Counted from the first letter of the stretch, positions 50,541 through 60,400 are shown. The stretch is DNA of 64,000 nucleotides from Candidatus Iainarchaeum sp. (GCA_017610205.1 JAFCCL010000004.1:1-64000); one strand, 5' to 3'. Program-made: numbers and translations. The notes: generated from the letters alone by a model not told the origin.

Positions 50541-52442
50541 ATGAGTACAATAGACGAAATTAAGGACACAATTCACGGAATTTTGCCTGAAAAATGCCAG
50601 GTTACAAAAATTGAAATGGAAGGACCAGAGGTTGCAATTTACACAAAAAACCCTTCGGCTTTTTTTGAAAATGAAAACTTTGTGGCAAAAACCGCATTTG
50701 AACTAAAGAAAAGGGTAAACATCAGAACTGACAAAAGCCTTTTGATGGATGAAAAAGACGCTGTGGCAAAAGCAAAAGAAATAATTCCAGAAGACGCTGA
50801 TATCAAAGAAATATATTTTGACCAGGCATTTTCAGAAATAACAATTGAGTCAATAAAACCAGGGCTTGTAATAGGCAAGGGCGGCGAAACAAGCAAAAAA
50901 ATAATTCTTGAAACAGGCTGGACCCCAAACATAATCAGGGCACCAACACAGCCTTGTGAAGTACTTAGAGGAATAAGAAACCAGCTTCACAAATACAGCA
51001 ATGAACGAAAAAAGATTTTGAAGGAAACAGCTGAAAAAATTTACTCGGACATAGACCAAAGCCCAAAAGACTGGTTTAGAATAGAGGCATTAGGCGGTTT
51101 TAAACAGGTTGGAAGAAGCTGTGTTTTTCTTGAAACACCGCATACAAAAGTATTGCTTGACTGCGGAATAAATGTTGCAGGCGCAAATGACCCGCTGAAA
51201 AGCTTCCCATACCTCAACATACTGCACATGCCATTAAACGAACTAGATGCAGTGGTTGTAACACACGCACACCTTGACCACTCAGGATTTATTCCATTTT
51301 TGTTCAAAAGCGGTTACAGCGGACCAGTATACTGCACGCCACCAACAAGAGACCTAATGACCCTGTTACAATTTGATTACATTGATGTTTTGGCAAAAGA
51401 AGGAAAGGAAGCGCCATACAATGAAACCGATGTCAAAAAAATGCTAAAATACTGCATTCCAAGAGAATACAGGGAAGTAACAGACATTGCACCAGACATG
51501 AGGCTTACACTGCACAATGCAGCACACATTCTGGGTTCTGCATCAGTTCACATGCATGTTGGAGAAGGAGGACACAATCTTGTATACACCGGGGACATAA
51601 AGTACGGGTTTACAAGGCTGTTTAACAATGTAGACATGCACTACCCAAGGCTTGAAACACTAATAATTGAAAGCACCTACGGAGGCAAAGATGCCATACA
51701 GCCAAACAGGCAGGATTGCGAAGATTACTTACTAAAAGTCATAAAAGAAACAACTGAAAGAGACGGAAACATTTTAATTCCGGTCTTTGCAGTAGGAAGA
51801 GGACAGGAAATAATGCTGGTAATTGAAAACTTTTACAGAAACGGATTACTTGATACAAAATGCTATATTGACGGAATGACAAACCAGGCAAGTGCAATCC
51901 ACACAGCATACCCTGAATATTTAAGAAAAGGAGTTCAAAGAAGAATTCTGCAAAATGACAGCCCCTTCACTGCAGAAATATTTGAACCAATGAACGGCAA
52001 AAAAAGGGAAGAAGTACTACAGGAAAAAGGAGTAATGATAATTGCAAGCAGCGGAATGCTAACAGGCGGAGCAAGTTTGGATTACTTCCAAAGAATGGCA
52101 GAAGATGCAAACAACTGCATGGTTTTTGTAGGATACCAGGGAGAAGGAAGTTTGGGAAGAAAAATTCAAGGCGGATTAAAAATGCTTCCAAGAACAGACG
52201 AAAATGGGCGAACAAAGGCCCTAAACGTAAATATGAGAATTGAAACAATTGACGGCTTCTCAGGACACGCAGACAGAGACCAGCTTTTGGCATATGTAAG
52301 AAACCTAAAGCCAAAGCCAAAAAAGATTTTGGTAAACCACGGTGAAAAAACAAGGGCAGCAGAATTTGCAAGAACACTAAGCAGCAGATTCAAGCTCAAT
52401 GCAAGATCAATAAGCAACCTTGACGCAGTAAGGCTAAAGTAA
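50541..52442 (+). CDS. fttA: FttA (aCPSF1) transcription termination ribonuclease
   Basis: A 633-residue KH plus metallo-beta-lactamase/beta-CASP nuclease. Two KH domains fill about residues 1-165, with V-I-G-K-G-G-E-T-S near 111. The metal site T-H-A-H-L-D-H is at 241-247, and later ligands lie in H-I-L-G-S-A near 332 and Y-T-G-D-I-K near 350. The beta-CASP domain has S-S-G-M-L-T-G-G-A and the final G-F-S-G-H-A-D and V-N-H-G-E. It cuts nascent RNA to end transcription in archaea. Full length. Confidence 0.96.
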   Translation: MSTIDEIKDTIHGILPEKCQVTKIEMEGPEVAIYTKNPSAFFENENFVAKTAFELKKRVNIRTDKSLLMDEKDAVAKAKEIIPEDADIKEIYFDQAFSEITIESIKPGLVIGKGGETSKKIILETGWTPNIIRAPTQPCEVLRGIRNQLHKYSNERKKILKETAEKIYSDIDQSPKDWFRIEALGGFKQVGRSCVFLETPHTKVLLDCGINVAGANDPLKSFPYLNILHMPLNELDAVVVTHAHLDHSGFIPFLFKSGYSGPVYCTPPTRDLMTLLQFDYIDVLAKEGKEAPYNETDVKKMLKYCIPREYREVTDIAPDMRLTLHNAAHILGSASVHMHVGEGGHNLVYTGDIKYGFTRLFNNVDMHYPRLETLIIESTYGGKDAIQPNRQDCEDYLLKVIKETTERDGNILIPVFAVGRGQEIMLVIENFYRNGLLDTKCYIDGMTNQASAIHTAYPEYLRKGVQRRILQNDSPFTAEIFEPMNGKKREEVLQEKGVMIIASSGMLTGGASLDYFQRMAEDANNCMVFVGYQGEGSLGRKIQGGLKMLPRTDENGRTKALNVNMRIETIDGFSGHADRDQLLAYVRNLKPKPKKILVNHGEKTRAAEFARTLSSRFKLNARSISNLDAVRLK

Positions 52443-52478
52443 TTTATTCTAATAGCAAAGCCACCCTAAAAAAACTAC

Positions 52479-52610
52479 ATATACATAACGGCCTTTTTTT
52501 GAAAAATTTCAGAATTTGAAAAAAGAAAAAAAAAAGCAAATATACATAAAAATAAAGGCTAAATTGAACTCTATTTCACGATACAAGGTTAATTTTTTTT
52601 ATATACATAA
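52479..52610. repeat. Three ATATACATAA boxes spaced exactly 61 bases apart
   Basis: ATATACATAA begins at 52479, 52540 and 52601. The DNA between them is A/T-rich and only weakly alike, so the boxes rather than whole units are conserved. They lie downstream of fttA in a 477-base gap without a convincing protein gene. They could be protein-binding sites or remains of a tandem array. Confidence 0.6.
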
Positions 52611-52611
52611 A

Positions 52612-52634
52612 AAAAAGCCCAAATTGGGCTTTTT
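52612..52634 (+). terminator. Hairpin terminator-like inverted repeat
   Basis: AAAAAGCCC, AAATT loop, GGGCTTTTT: a nine-base stem ending in a T run. The symmetry makes it usable from either strand. It lies about 170 bases after fttA and just before the promoter of the candidate RNA. Archaeal termination mainly needs the T run, so the hairpin itself may have another role. Confidence 0.5.
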
Positions 52635-52647
52635 GAAGCGAAAAGTA

Positions 52648-52655
52648 TTTATATG
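52648..52655 (+). promoter_or_regulatory. TATA box of the candidate structured RNA
   Basis: TTTATATG; expected transcription start about 26 bases on, near 52678. Confidence 0.45.
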
Positions 52656-52677
52656 GGGTTGCGTATAATACTAGTGC

Positions 52678-52866
52678 TTTGCGAAGGGATCAATATGAAA
52701 ATAAATGAAAGCCACTTTGAAGTGGCAGAATTAAGTTCGGAAAAGGCATCTGAGCTAGGCAAGACTCTAAGCAAAGGGGGCATTACCAAAGCTGATAGCG
52801 AAACTGCTTTTCCCAAAAGGTGTCGGCGGTAATGCCCTTTCACCCCTATTAAAGCCTTAGCTGCGC
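52678..52866 (+). ncRNA. Candidate structured noncoding RNA
   Basis: The stretch folds into clear nested stems. GGGCATTACC (52778-52787) pairs perfectly with GGTAATGCCC (52828-52837). GCTGATA (52791-52797) pairs with TGTCGGC (52821-52827), allowing two G-U pairs and stacking on the first stem across an AAA bulge. CTTTT/AAAAG (52807-52819) caps it with a CCC loop. AGCTAGGC (52753-52760) can pair with GCCTTAGCT (52854-52862), enclosing everything, and GCCACT-TTGA-AGTGGC (about 52709-52724) is a separate hairpin. It has its own TATA box. It matches no RNase P, SRP or tRNA signature I know. A 44-codon ORF from ATG 52695 overlaps it and is the alternative. Confidence 0.45.
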
Positions 52867-52919
52867 TTTCAAGCTTTTTAACTCCCTTTTAAATTCCTTT
52901 TCCAGGCAAATTCTTTTGC

Positions 52920-53414
52920 ATGTGCATTATAATTACAGGAAGCCCAGGTGTTGGAAAAACAAGCGTTGCAAAGGCACTTGGCAAAAAGCTTGGCTATTTA
53001 GTGCTTAACGAAAAGCAGTTTGCTCTGGAAGAAAAGATTGGGAAATGGGACCCTGAAGAAGACGAACTTGTCATTCCCTTGATGCCATATGCAAAGGCCT
53101 TAAACAGGCTTTTTTCAGAAAAGAAAAATGTAATAATTGAAGGCCATCTTTTATGCGAATTAAAGACAAAAGCAGATTTTGTGGTCTTACTAAGAGTGCA
53201 TCCAGAGCTGCTTGAAACAAGGCTGCATTTAAGAAATTATTCAGAGGAAAAGGTTCAGGACAATGTTTTCTGCGAAGGAATTGATTACTGCAAAAAACAT
53301 TTGTTAAAAAATTACCCCAAAAAAAGGATTATAGAGGTGGAAAGTGGGAAAACTATAAAAGAAACATTGAACAGAATAATAAAGGGGCTAAAGGAAAAAG
53401 AAGCCAAAATTTGA
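52920..53414 (+). CDS. AK6/Fap7-like adenylate kinase-related NTPase
   Basis: A 164-residue P-loop NTPase with G-S-P-G-V-G-K-T at 7-14. The short N-D-E-x-x-x-A-like region (L-N-E-K-Q-F-A-L-E-E), I-I-E-G-H-L-L near 76 and R-L-H-L-R-N-Y-S-E-E-K-V-Q-D-N near 101 match archaeal putative adenylate kinases of the AK6/Fap7 type. Fap7 acts with uS11 in late small-subunit maturation and has weak adenylate kinase and ATPase activity. Normal length. It overlaps the next open frame by 4 bases only if that gene uses an upstream start. Confidence 0.87.
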   Translation: MCIIITGSPGVGKTSVAKALGKKLGYLVLNEKQFALEEKIGKWDPEEDELVIPLMPYAKALNRLFSEKKNVIIEGHLLCELKTKADFVVLLRVHPELLETRLHLRNYSEEKVQDNVFCEGIDYCKKHLLKNYPKKRIIEVESGKTIKETLNRIIKGLKEKEAKI

Positions 53415-53437
53415 ATTTTTGGAAAAGGTGCAAAGTT

Positions 53438-54652
53438 ATGAATAAGTGGATTTTTCTTGCATTATTAATGCTTTTTTCAGTGCCTGTTGTTTCAGGAGAA
53501 ACTGTTTTTGAAAGAAGCTTTGGAGAAATGGGTTATGAAAGCCTGCTTGTAGAAGGCCCACGCCAAACAGAGTGTTTTGAAGCAGAATTCTTATATCCAA
53601 AGGATATTGCAGTAGAAAGCGATGAAATATACCCAATTGCATCAATTGGCATGGAAATAGGGCCTGTACAGGAAGGAAAAATAGATGTAAATGCCTTTTT
53701 GAACAGCAAAGAAATTGCAAACCTTACATTGGAAGATTTCAAATGCAGTGAAGAAAAATGCTGGGAAAGACTTGCATTGCCAAAGGATTTGCTGCTTGAA
53801 GAAGAAAATTCATTGCAGATATGCCTTGGAACAGGCAATAGCATAACAAGCATAATGCTTGACAAGAACTCAGGAATAGGACTTTACAAAGCAGCAGATT
53901 TTTCAGAAGAAAGCGCGTTTAGCACAGCTGCAGAAAAAACAGATTTGGTAAAAGGCGAAAAAACAACAATAAAAATACTTCTACATAACTTAGGGAGTGC
54001 TGCAACAAATGTAAAAGTAGAGTTTGCAAGACCTTTGGCAGAGGACAAAAATGCCTTTTCAGTTGTTGAAGGGAATACATATTACACAGGCGAAATAGCC
54101 CCTGACCAGGAAATTAAATTAGAGTATGTTGTAAAACCAAGAAGGGCAGTGCACATGACTTTGCCTCCTGCAATAGTTTATTTTGAAAATCCTTTTGGGG
54201 AAACTGAATCAAAATTCAGCAACCTTGTTGAATTGAATGTAAGGGAACCTGAAAGAAAAATAGAGGCCTTTGTTGTAAAAGAGGAGGAAACAAGCAGTAT
54301 TGGAAGCCCTATTGAAATGAAGCTTGCTGTAAAAAATGTTGGAAACGACCCGCTTTACAGCCTGAGCACAAGCATTGAATCAGAAGCAGAAATAAGCCAG
54401 CTTGAAAAAACCATTGAGGTATTGCAGCCAAAGGAAACAAAATATTTGCAATTTTCCATTAACAGCAGCAAGCCAGGAAAATTCCCAATAGGCTGCACAA
54501 TAACATATACTGACGCCAATGTTTCTGAAAGCAAATGCCAAAACAGCTTTGCAGAATTTGTACAGCCGGAAATAAATCCAATAATTTACATAGCAATTGC
54601 ATTTATCATAATCGCAATCGGAATTTACCTATACATTATGAAAACAGGGTAA
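53438..54652 (+). CDS. Exported CARDB-type surface protein with C-terminal anchor
   Basis: A 404-residue protein: signal peptide 1-20 (M-N-K-W-I-F-L-A-L-L-M-L-F, cut after V-S-G), an N-terminal globular part, two CARDB/NEW3-like beta domains (L-L-H-N-L-G-S-A-A-T-N-V-K-V near 180 and A-V-K-N-V-G-N-D-P-L near 300) and a final helix (I-I-Y-I-A-I-A-F-I-I-I-A-I-G-I-Y) with a short basic end. It resembles COG1361 S-layer-type proteins. AAGGTG before ATG 53438 supports this start. No P-[ED]-F motif, so it is a plain membrane anchor. Confidence 0.8.
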   Translation: MNKWIFLALLMLFSVPVVSGETVFERSFGEMGYESLLVEGPRQTECFEAEFLYPKDIAVESDEIYPIASIGMEIGPVQEGKIDVNAFLNSKEIANLTLEDFKCSEEKCWERLALPKDLLLEEENSLQICLGTGNSITSIMLDKNSGIGLYKAADFSEESAFSTAAEKTDLVKGEKTTIKILLHNLGSAATNVKVEFARPLAEDKNAFSVVEGNTYYTGEIAPDQEIKLEYVVKPRRAVHMTLPPAIVYFENPFGETESKFSNLVELNVREPERKIEAFVVKEEETSSIGSPIEMKLAVKNVGNDPLYSLSTSIESEAEISQLEKTIEVLQPKETKYLQFSINSSKPGKFPIGCTITYTDANVSESKCQNSFAEFVQPEINPIIYIAIAFIIIAIGIYLYIMKTG

Positions 54653-54686
54653 AAAGAAGGGTGGTAACTTACTAGCGCAAAAAAGA

Positions 54687-57233
54687 CTATTTTTTTCTCA
54701 AAATAAAGACTACAAATGCAAGCAGCAAAGGCAAAATCAGAATATTGAAATCAGGAACAGGAGCAGGTTTTACCAAGGCAACAGTCAGATACTTTACACT
54801 ACTACTGTCATGCAAAACACCAGAGGCATCATAAACTCTGGCATATAATGCATAACGACCTGGTTCCCAATCGCTATTAACATTGAAGAAAAGATTATCC
54901 GGAGGAGTTGGACCAAAGACTACAGGAGAACTGCCAACAGCCTTTGGCAAAGTAGATTTAGTAATTTTTGACACACCTTCTGGATTAATTACATCAAGTT
55001 CAACAGTAGCAAAATCTGAAACACCCCAGTTGCTAACAGTCACAGTAGCCTCAACTACTTCACTAAAACCACTTTCAACAAACACAGAATTTGGCAAAAT
55101 ATCAAAGGAAGCAATATGGAAATCCCAAGGAGTAGAAGGAGTAACTGTTACAGTTACAGTAGCAGTATCAGAATCAATAGCACCAACATTATCAGTAGCA
55201 GTCAAAGAAACAGTAACATCAGTAGAAACAGCAAAATTACAAACAATAGAACCATTATTTGTCTCAGAAGCACCACTACCATCACTAGTATCAGCAGACG
55301 TTATTGTACAATCATCAGAATAATCAGACATCCAACCACAACCACCTGCAGCTATAAAACCATCCGAATCAGAACAACCACCAAGCAAATTAACCACAGC
55401 ACCACTTGCACCAGAATAATTACCATTAGCCTCAGCAACAGGAGCAACATTTGGCAAAGCAACCACTGTAACTGTTACAAAATCAGCAGCAGAACTAGCA
55501 ACACCATCATCAACAATCAATTGAAAAATATAAATTTCACCAGCACTACCAGAAGTAAACGTCGGCTGAAAATTTGAAGAATCATTTAACACAGGACAGG
55601 GATCAGGCGAAGAAGCATTACAAGCCCAAGAATAAGTCAAACAAGTACCAGAAGAATCACCAACAGGACAATCTTCCGGATCAAAAGAACCACTACCATC
55701 CAAACTAACCAAAAGACCAGAAGGCACAGACTGATCAACACCAGCAACAGCAACAGGAGGATTATCAACAGCACTATTAACAGTGATAACCCTGGTATCA
55801 GGGGTTGGGTCCCATGTGCCAGTGCTGTCTTGGACACGATATTTAATTGTGTAACTGCCCCTGTCGTTGAATACTATAAGTCCAGGGTTTTGCCGAATTG
55901 AGGGAAAGCTGGCCGGGCAGATTCCGTTAATTGTTTCACAAGCCCATTCGTTTGCCTGGATTGCATCACAGGAGTCATCGTCCTGTCCTTGACCCTGAAA
56001 GGTTATGCTTTCCCTTTCAAGTATTGACAGGGGATTGCTTAAAGGAGAGGTGATTGTTGATTCAGGAGCATTGTTTAGGGAAACCGGGTTTTCCATGCAT
56101 TTCTGGTAAGGGTAGCTATCGTTTTTGCTTATATCAATGCCCCAGGTGCTTGTGAAATCCCATCCTGTAAAAGTTGATTGTTGTTTCATTTCAGGTGTTG
56201 TTTTGCCTGTTCCACAATCACTTGTGCTAACTCCGGAAGAGTCCGTGTCCCAAAAACAATTGTTACAGTTGCTGCCAGGCAGATTGCCAAAACGTGCCAG
56301 TCCATAGACACAGCCAATGAGGCAGTTTAACCTTAACCCGCTTAGTTGACCTGTTGCAAAAGAGTTTGTTAGTGTAGTTGCCTCGGCATTCCCAATTAAG
56401 CCTCCAACCCATGAACTGCCAGTTCCAACCCCTGCGCCAACACTGCCTCTTGCAAAACTGTTTTGTATTGTTGAAGACTGGTCAGTCCCAATTAGGCCGC
56501 CGGCAAAACTCTGGCCTATTAAAGAATTAGTGGTTATGTTTGCTGTGGAAAAAGAACAATCTATCAAGGTGTTGAGAGCTGATCCAACTAATCCGCCTGT
56601 AAATGCTGGCCCGTTCACTGTTCCGCTGGAAAAAGAGCGGCAAATTTTTGTTGAATTGGCAGTTCCTATTATGCCGCCAACCCATCCTGCATAAGATGTG
56701 CTTTTTGCCACGCCATTAAAGCTTGAGTCAATTATTGTATCAAGCATGCTATTCCCAATTAGACCTCCAACCCGCTTGTTGGCTTTTACTGTTCCGGTGA
56801 CATTGGAGTTTATTATAACTGAACGACTACTTGCCCCAGCAAGCCCTCCGGTGGGACCAAGAGTGCTGTTTCCTGTTATGCTAACGTTCTCAAGGACCAC
56901 ATTTTTTATTGTTGCACGGCGGAGGTTTCCAAACAAGCCAATGCCATCAGAAACTGTTGTTGTGTCAATGTACAGCCCGGTTATTTTGAAGCCTTGGCCG
57001 TTAAGGCTGCCTGTAAACTTGTCGGAGAGTTTGCCTATTGGCGTGAACCCTGTGCCAGTGTTGAAGGGAAAAACATCACAATCAATATTTTTCCCCAAAA
57101 CATAGTATTCATCGAGATTGATATTCATTGCCTGCAGACCAGCACAGTCTGTAATTGTGGTTAGAGCGCTTGCAGTGCCTGCAAACAGCAGTGCAGAAAA
57201 TAGCAATGCAAAAAGAAACGAGATTTTTTTCAT
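54687..57233 (-). CDS. Large secreted protein with GLUG repeats, PKD domains and archaeosortase-type signal
   Basis: An 848-residue exported protein. Signal peptide 1-23; then a beta-helix-like region (~30-340) built of GLUG-type repeats (G-G-L-[IVA]-G recurring about every 35-45 residues); then PKD-like domains with V-S-L-D-G-S-G-S-F-D-P-E-D-C and V-V-N-L-L-G-G-C-S-D-S-D-G; then a CARDB-like domain similar to the 169-residue protein; then P-A-P-V-P-D-F, a helix and L-R-K-K. GLUG repeats are common in adhesins. Leaderless TATA box TTATATTTAAAGG at 57253-57265. Confidence 0.84.
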   Translation of the reverse strand: MKKISFLFALLFSALLFAGTASALTTITDCAGLQAMNINLDEYYVLGKNIDCDVFPFNTGTGFTPIGKLSDKFTGSLNGQGFKITGLYIDTTTVSDGIGLFGNLRRATIKNVVLENVSITGNSTLGPTGGLAGASSRSVIINSNVTGTVKANKRVGGLIGNSMLDTIIDSSFNGVAKSTSYAGWVGGIIGTANSTKICRSFSSGTVNGPAFTGGLVGSALNTLIDCSFSTANITTNSLIGQSFAGGLIGTDQSSTIQNSFARGSVGAGVGTGSSWVGGLIGNAEATTLTNSFATGQLSGLRLNCLIGCVYGLARFGNLPGSNCNNCFWDTDSSGVSTSDCGTGKTTPEMKQQSTFTGWDFTSTWGIDISKNDSYPYQKCMENPVSLNNAPESTITSPLSNPLSILERESITFQGQGQDDDSCDAIQANEWACETINGICPASFPSIRQNPGLIVFNDRGSYTIKYRVQDSTGTWDPTPDTRVITVNSAVDNPPVAVAGVDQSVPSGLLVSLDGSGSFDPEDCPVGDSSGTCLTYSWACNASSPDPCPVLNDSSNFQPTFTSGSAGEIYIFQLIVDDGVASSAADFVTVTVVALPNVAPVAEANGNYSGASGAVVNLLGGCSDSDGFIAAGGCGWMSDYSDDCTITSADTSDGSGASETNNGSIVCNFAVSTDVTVSLTATDNVGAIDSDTATVTVTVTPSTPWDFHIASFDILPNSVFVESGFSEVVEATVTVSNWGVSDFATVELDVINPEGVSKITKSTLPKAVGSSPVVFGPTPPDNLFFNVNSDWEPGRYALYARVYDASGVLHDSSSVKYLTVALVKPAPVPDFNILILPLLLAFVVFILRKK

Positions 57234-57252
57234 ATCCTACATTTGTTTTTTG

Positions 57253-57265
57253 TTATATTTAAAGG
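57253..57265 (-). promoter_or_regulatory. TATA box of the 848-aa secreted protein
   Basis: On the minus strand CCTTTAAATATAA, about 20-32 bases before the ATG at 57233; nearly identical in sequence and distance to the promoter at 47438-47449. Confidence 0.5.
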
Positions 57266-57274
57266 CGGTGGATT

Positions 57275-57409
57275 TTATTTAAGCGCTTTTTTTAGCCTGT
57301 TTTGGTGCTTCAGCTTTTCTCTATTTTTTTGAACAGTAGCTTTTTTTTGCTTTGGGTGCTTTTTCTTTTTGAAGCGAATGAATAGGGCAATCAAGCAGGC
57401 AAAAATCAC
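57275..57409 (-). CDS. Small membrane peptide overlapping the large lipoprotein gene
   Basis: A 44-residue ORF beginning V(M)-I-F-A-C-L-I-A-L-F-I-R-F (a short helix) and ending in a strongly basic tail (K-K-K-K-H-P-K-Q-K-K-A, then R-L-K-K-A-L-K). Its GTG overlaps the TGA of the lipoprotein gene (G-GTGA), a coupled start. The layout helix plus basic tail resembles the end of the lipoprotein itself (I-R-L-K-K-E-K-D-G-K-Q-K), so it could be a diverged duplicate of that end. Coding status is moderate. Confidence 0.45.
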   Translation of the reverse strand: MIFACLIALFIRFKKKKHPKQKKATVQKNREKLKHQNRLKKALK

Positions 57410-60400
57410 CAGTTGCTTTCAATCTTTTTTACAAGCTCTTCCTTTTGCTTTCCATCCTTTTCCTTTTTGAGCCTTATAAACAAAACAAGACCTGCACAGG
57501 CTGCCAGTGGAATGGCAAGGATTGGCAGGTTTAATCCAGTTGGCTGTGATGGAAGTGCCATTAATGCTGTTGCATTCTTTGATTCTGCAATTGATTCAAG
57601 ATAGCTTCCGTCAAGCAAAAGATTTTTGGATTTTTCAAGGCTTTCGTTTGCCGTGGTGTTGTCAGGGTTGCTGTTGAATATTTCTGCAGCACTGTTAAAT
57701 GAAACAACAGCATCTTCCTTGATTTGAGAAAATGAGTCTGAAAGGCGTGAAGAAATTTGTTCTGTTTCCAAAAGCTTTTCGTCAAGCTGTTTTGAGAATG
57801 GATTTGATTCCTCTAAGGCTGCGTCAATGTCGCCTTGTTCTGCAAATTGTTGAAAATCCTGCACCTGCTTTTTTCCAAGGAATGATTTAAGGCTGTTAAT
57901 ATTGAGCCTTAGCTTGTCAAGCTCTTCTCTTGTTATTGGGAGGGGATATTTTGATGAAATTATTTGCTCATCCGAAATGTTTGAGAAGATTGTGTCAAGC
58001 AGTCCAAGGTTTTCCTCTGCAGAATAAAGATTGGATTGAATGGAATTGATTTTTTCAGAAATTTTTATTGTTTCGGCAATATTTTGAATTTGCTGTGCAG
58101 TGTTTTGGAAATTGGAAACTAGGGCAATGGTGTTGGTGTCAATGGTTTGAGAAAAGAGTTCTGGAGGCTGTAGAAGGCTGTTGCTTGTACTCTTTGAAAA
58201 GCGCAGCACTGTTTTGCCTTGCGGGAGGCCGTTGAGGTCTAGGGAAATTGTTTTTCCATCTGTTTTAAATGAAAGAATATTTGGGCTAAAGGCAGTAACT
58301 GTTGCTGTATTTTTGTCAAAGGGAAGTTGTATTGTAAGAGGCCCTGTAATTGAATATGGAAAAGTGTTGTCAAGCTCTATTTCAATGTCTTGGTTTGTTT
58401 CAATAATTGAAGCATTTTCCTGCACAAAGGAATGAATTGCTGTGTTAAGTGTTTCTTCAAGCAATGCAAGAAATTCTGAAAGGCTTTGTTTAAGGTCAGG
58501 AAGAAGCGGCAGGGATTTTTCAAAAATAAGGTTTTGGTTTGAAAAAAAGCTTTTAAAATAGGCTTTTTGCGATTCAATGTTTTTCATTTTTGTTTTGGAA
58601 ACAAGGTCTTTAGATTCGGCAATTTCTAGAGCTGAAAGCATTTGATTGGCTTGAAAAAATTGGCTTTCAATTTCTATTATAGCAGGCTGGTTTTGAAGAA
58701 ATGTCCTAAGGTCGGTTTCAAGTGCAGTGCAGATTCTTTTAACGGCTTCAAGGTTGGAGTAAGGCTGTTCAATATTTTTAAGTTGAAGAAACCTTAGGTT
58801 AAAATCGTCAAAGGAAATTCCGCTTGCTTTGCTGCTTTCAAGGCTTTTGTTGATAAACGAAAGGCATTCTTCAAGTGCTGTTTCTTCAAGCAATTGGTAT
58901 TCTTTAAAGTTTTGCAATGCCAGAGAAAATCTTGAAAATTCGTCAACCATTTCAGCGCATTGAAAAAGCTTTTGTTCATTTTCTTTGGCTTGCCTAAACA
59001 AAGAAAGCTTAAATTTGGCTCTTGCTTTTAGGTCTGATGCTGTTGAAATATAATCAGTTGGAAGTGAAGCCTGTTCAAGCTCTTGTTCAATAAAACCTGC
59101 TCTTTCGTTGCAAAGTACAAGCAGTCCGCCTAGAACCTCATTTCTCAGGTATTCTGAATTTTCTTTAAGAAAGGAAAGGTCTGAGTTTAATTGTTTTAAG
59201 GATTCTGCCTTTTTGCCAAGACTTAGGTTGTTCAAGGAATCCTGCTGCCGGAGCAAGGCAAGCTCCTGTTTTAGTTCAGAAAGTTTTGCACTGGATTCTT
59301 CCCTTAGTTCGCCAAAGTCTCTGATACCATACTTTTGTGACGAAGCAATGCTTTCCTGATTCAAACCAGAGTAGAGTTTTTGGAAAAATTCACTGTCAAA
59401 GCCCGAATATTTTTCTGAAAGCAGGGCATTGATTTCTTTCTCGGTTTCAAGAATTGCCTTTGAAGCGCTTGCTTCAAGTTCTGCATTCCTTTGCATTAAT
59501 TGCTTTCTGTGCAATGCATTCTGTTCAATTAAAACAGAAAATTTGGCAAGGCAGGTGTTGTCTGTTCCCATAAAGTTGCTGTAAATTTGGATAAATTGAA
59601 ATGCAGGAACCTTTTCAAGTTCACCAACGGCATTTTCTGCAGTTGAAAGATTTGCAAGGTATGACACAAAGGATGGAAGCAGTGGGTCAATAAATGGAAT
59701 GCCAAATTCGCTGTTGAAATATTTTGCAATTAATGAAGAAGGTTGGCTTAAAATTGAAAAAATATTTGATTCGCTTACAATGCTTTGACCAAAACCTGTT
59801 GAATTTGTAAGAGAGACAAAGCTTGATGTTTGAGTTAAGTAAAAACAAGAATAGCTTTCATTGCTTTGGCAGGTTTCAGGGCTGGAAAGCTGGCTTATGT
59901 TTAATGAAAGCAGTGCAAAATCGTTAAACAATGGCTCTTCTTTTGCAAGATTTAAGTCCTCTTTTTCAAGATCTTCGTGTTCCAAAAACATGATTGCAAA
60001 ACTTTCCCTGTTTGCCAAGTCACTGAATTCAAAGGCCTTTGACATATTGTGAGTTAACTCATTCAACTGAAAAATAAGACCTGAAAGACTTTTGTTTTTG
60101 CTGCAAATGCTATGAATGGCTGAAATGTTTTCTCTTGCCTTGTTGAAGTAAAGCCAGCTTAATGAGGCATTGTTTTTGTAACTGTAAAGCCTGTTTCTTA
60201 CTTCGCTGCTGAAAACGCTTTGGTCAAAAGAAAAAAAGTTTGCTTCAAGTTTGGAAAAGCATTCCTTTTCATTATCGCATTCCGGAACAAACGCATAGCT
60301 TTTTTCAGTTAAGTCAAGGCAGTAAAACCTTTGCTCAGGGCTTAATGAATCAATGCAGCCGCTTAATGCAAGCAAAAGAGCAATTGCAAGCAAGGGCAGT

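Noticed and set aside
52695-52829. 44-codon ORF beginning M-K-I-N-E-S-H-F-E-V
   Set aside because: It overlaps perfect stems of the candidate RNA and ends in the pairing strand; kept only as an alternative explanation for that feature.
55116-55577. Ser/Thr-rich plus-strand ORFs opposite the 848-residue protein
   Set aside because: They are antisense shadows of the Ser/Thr/Asp/Val-rich repeats on the minus strand.
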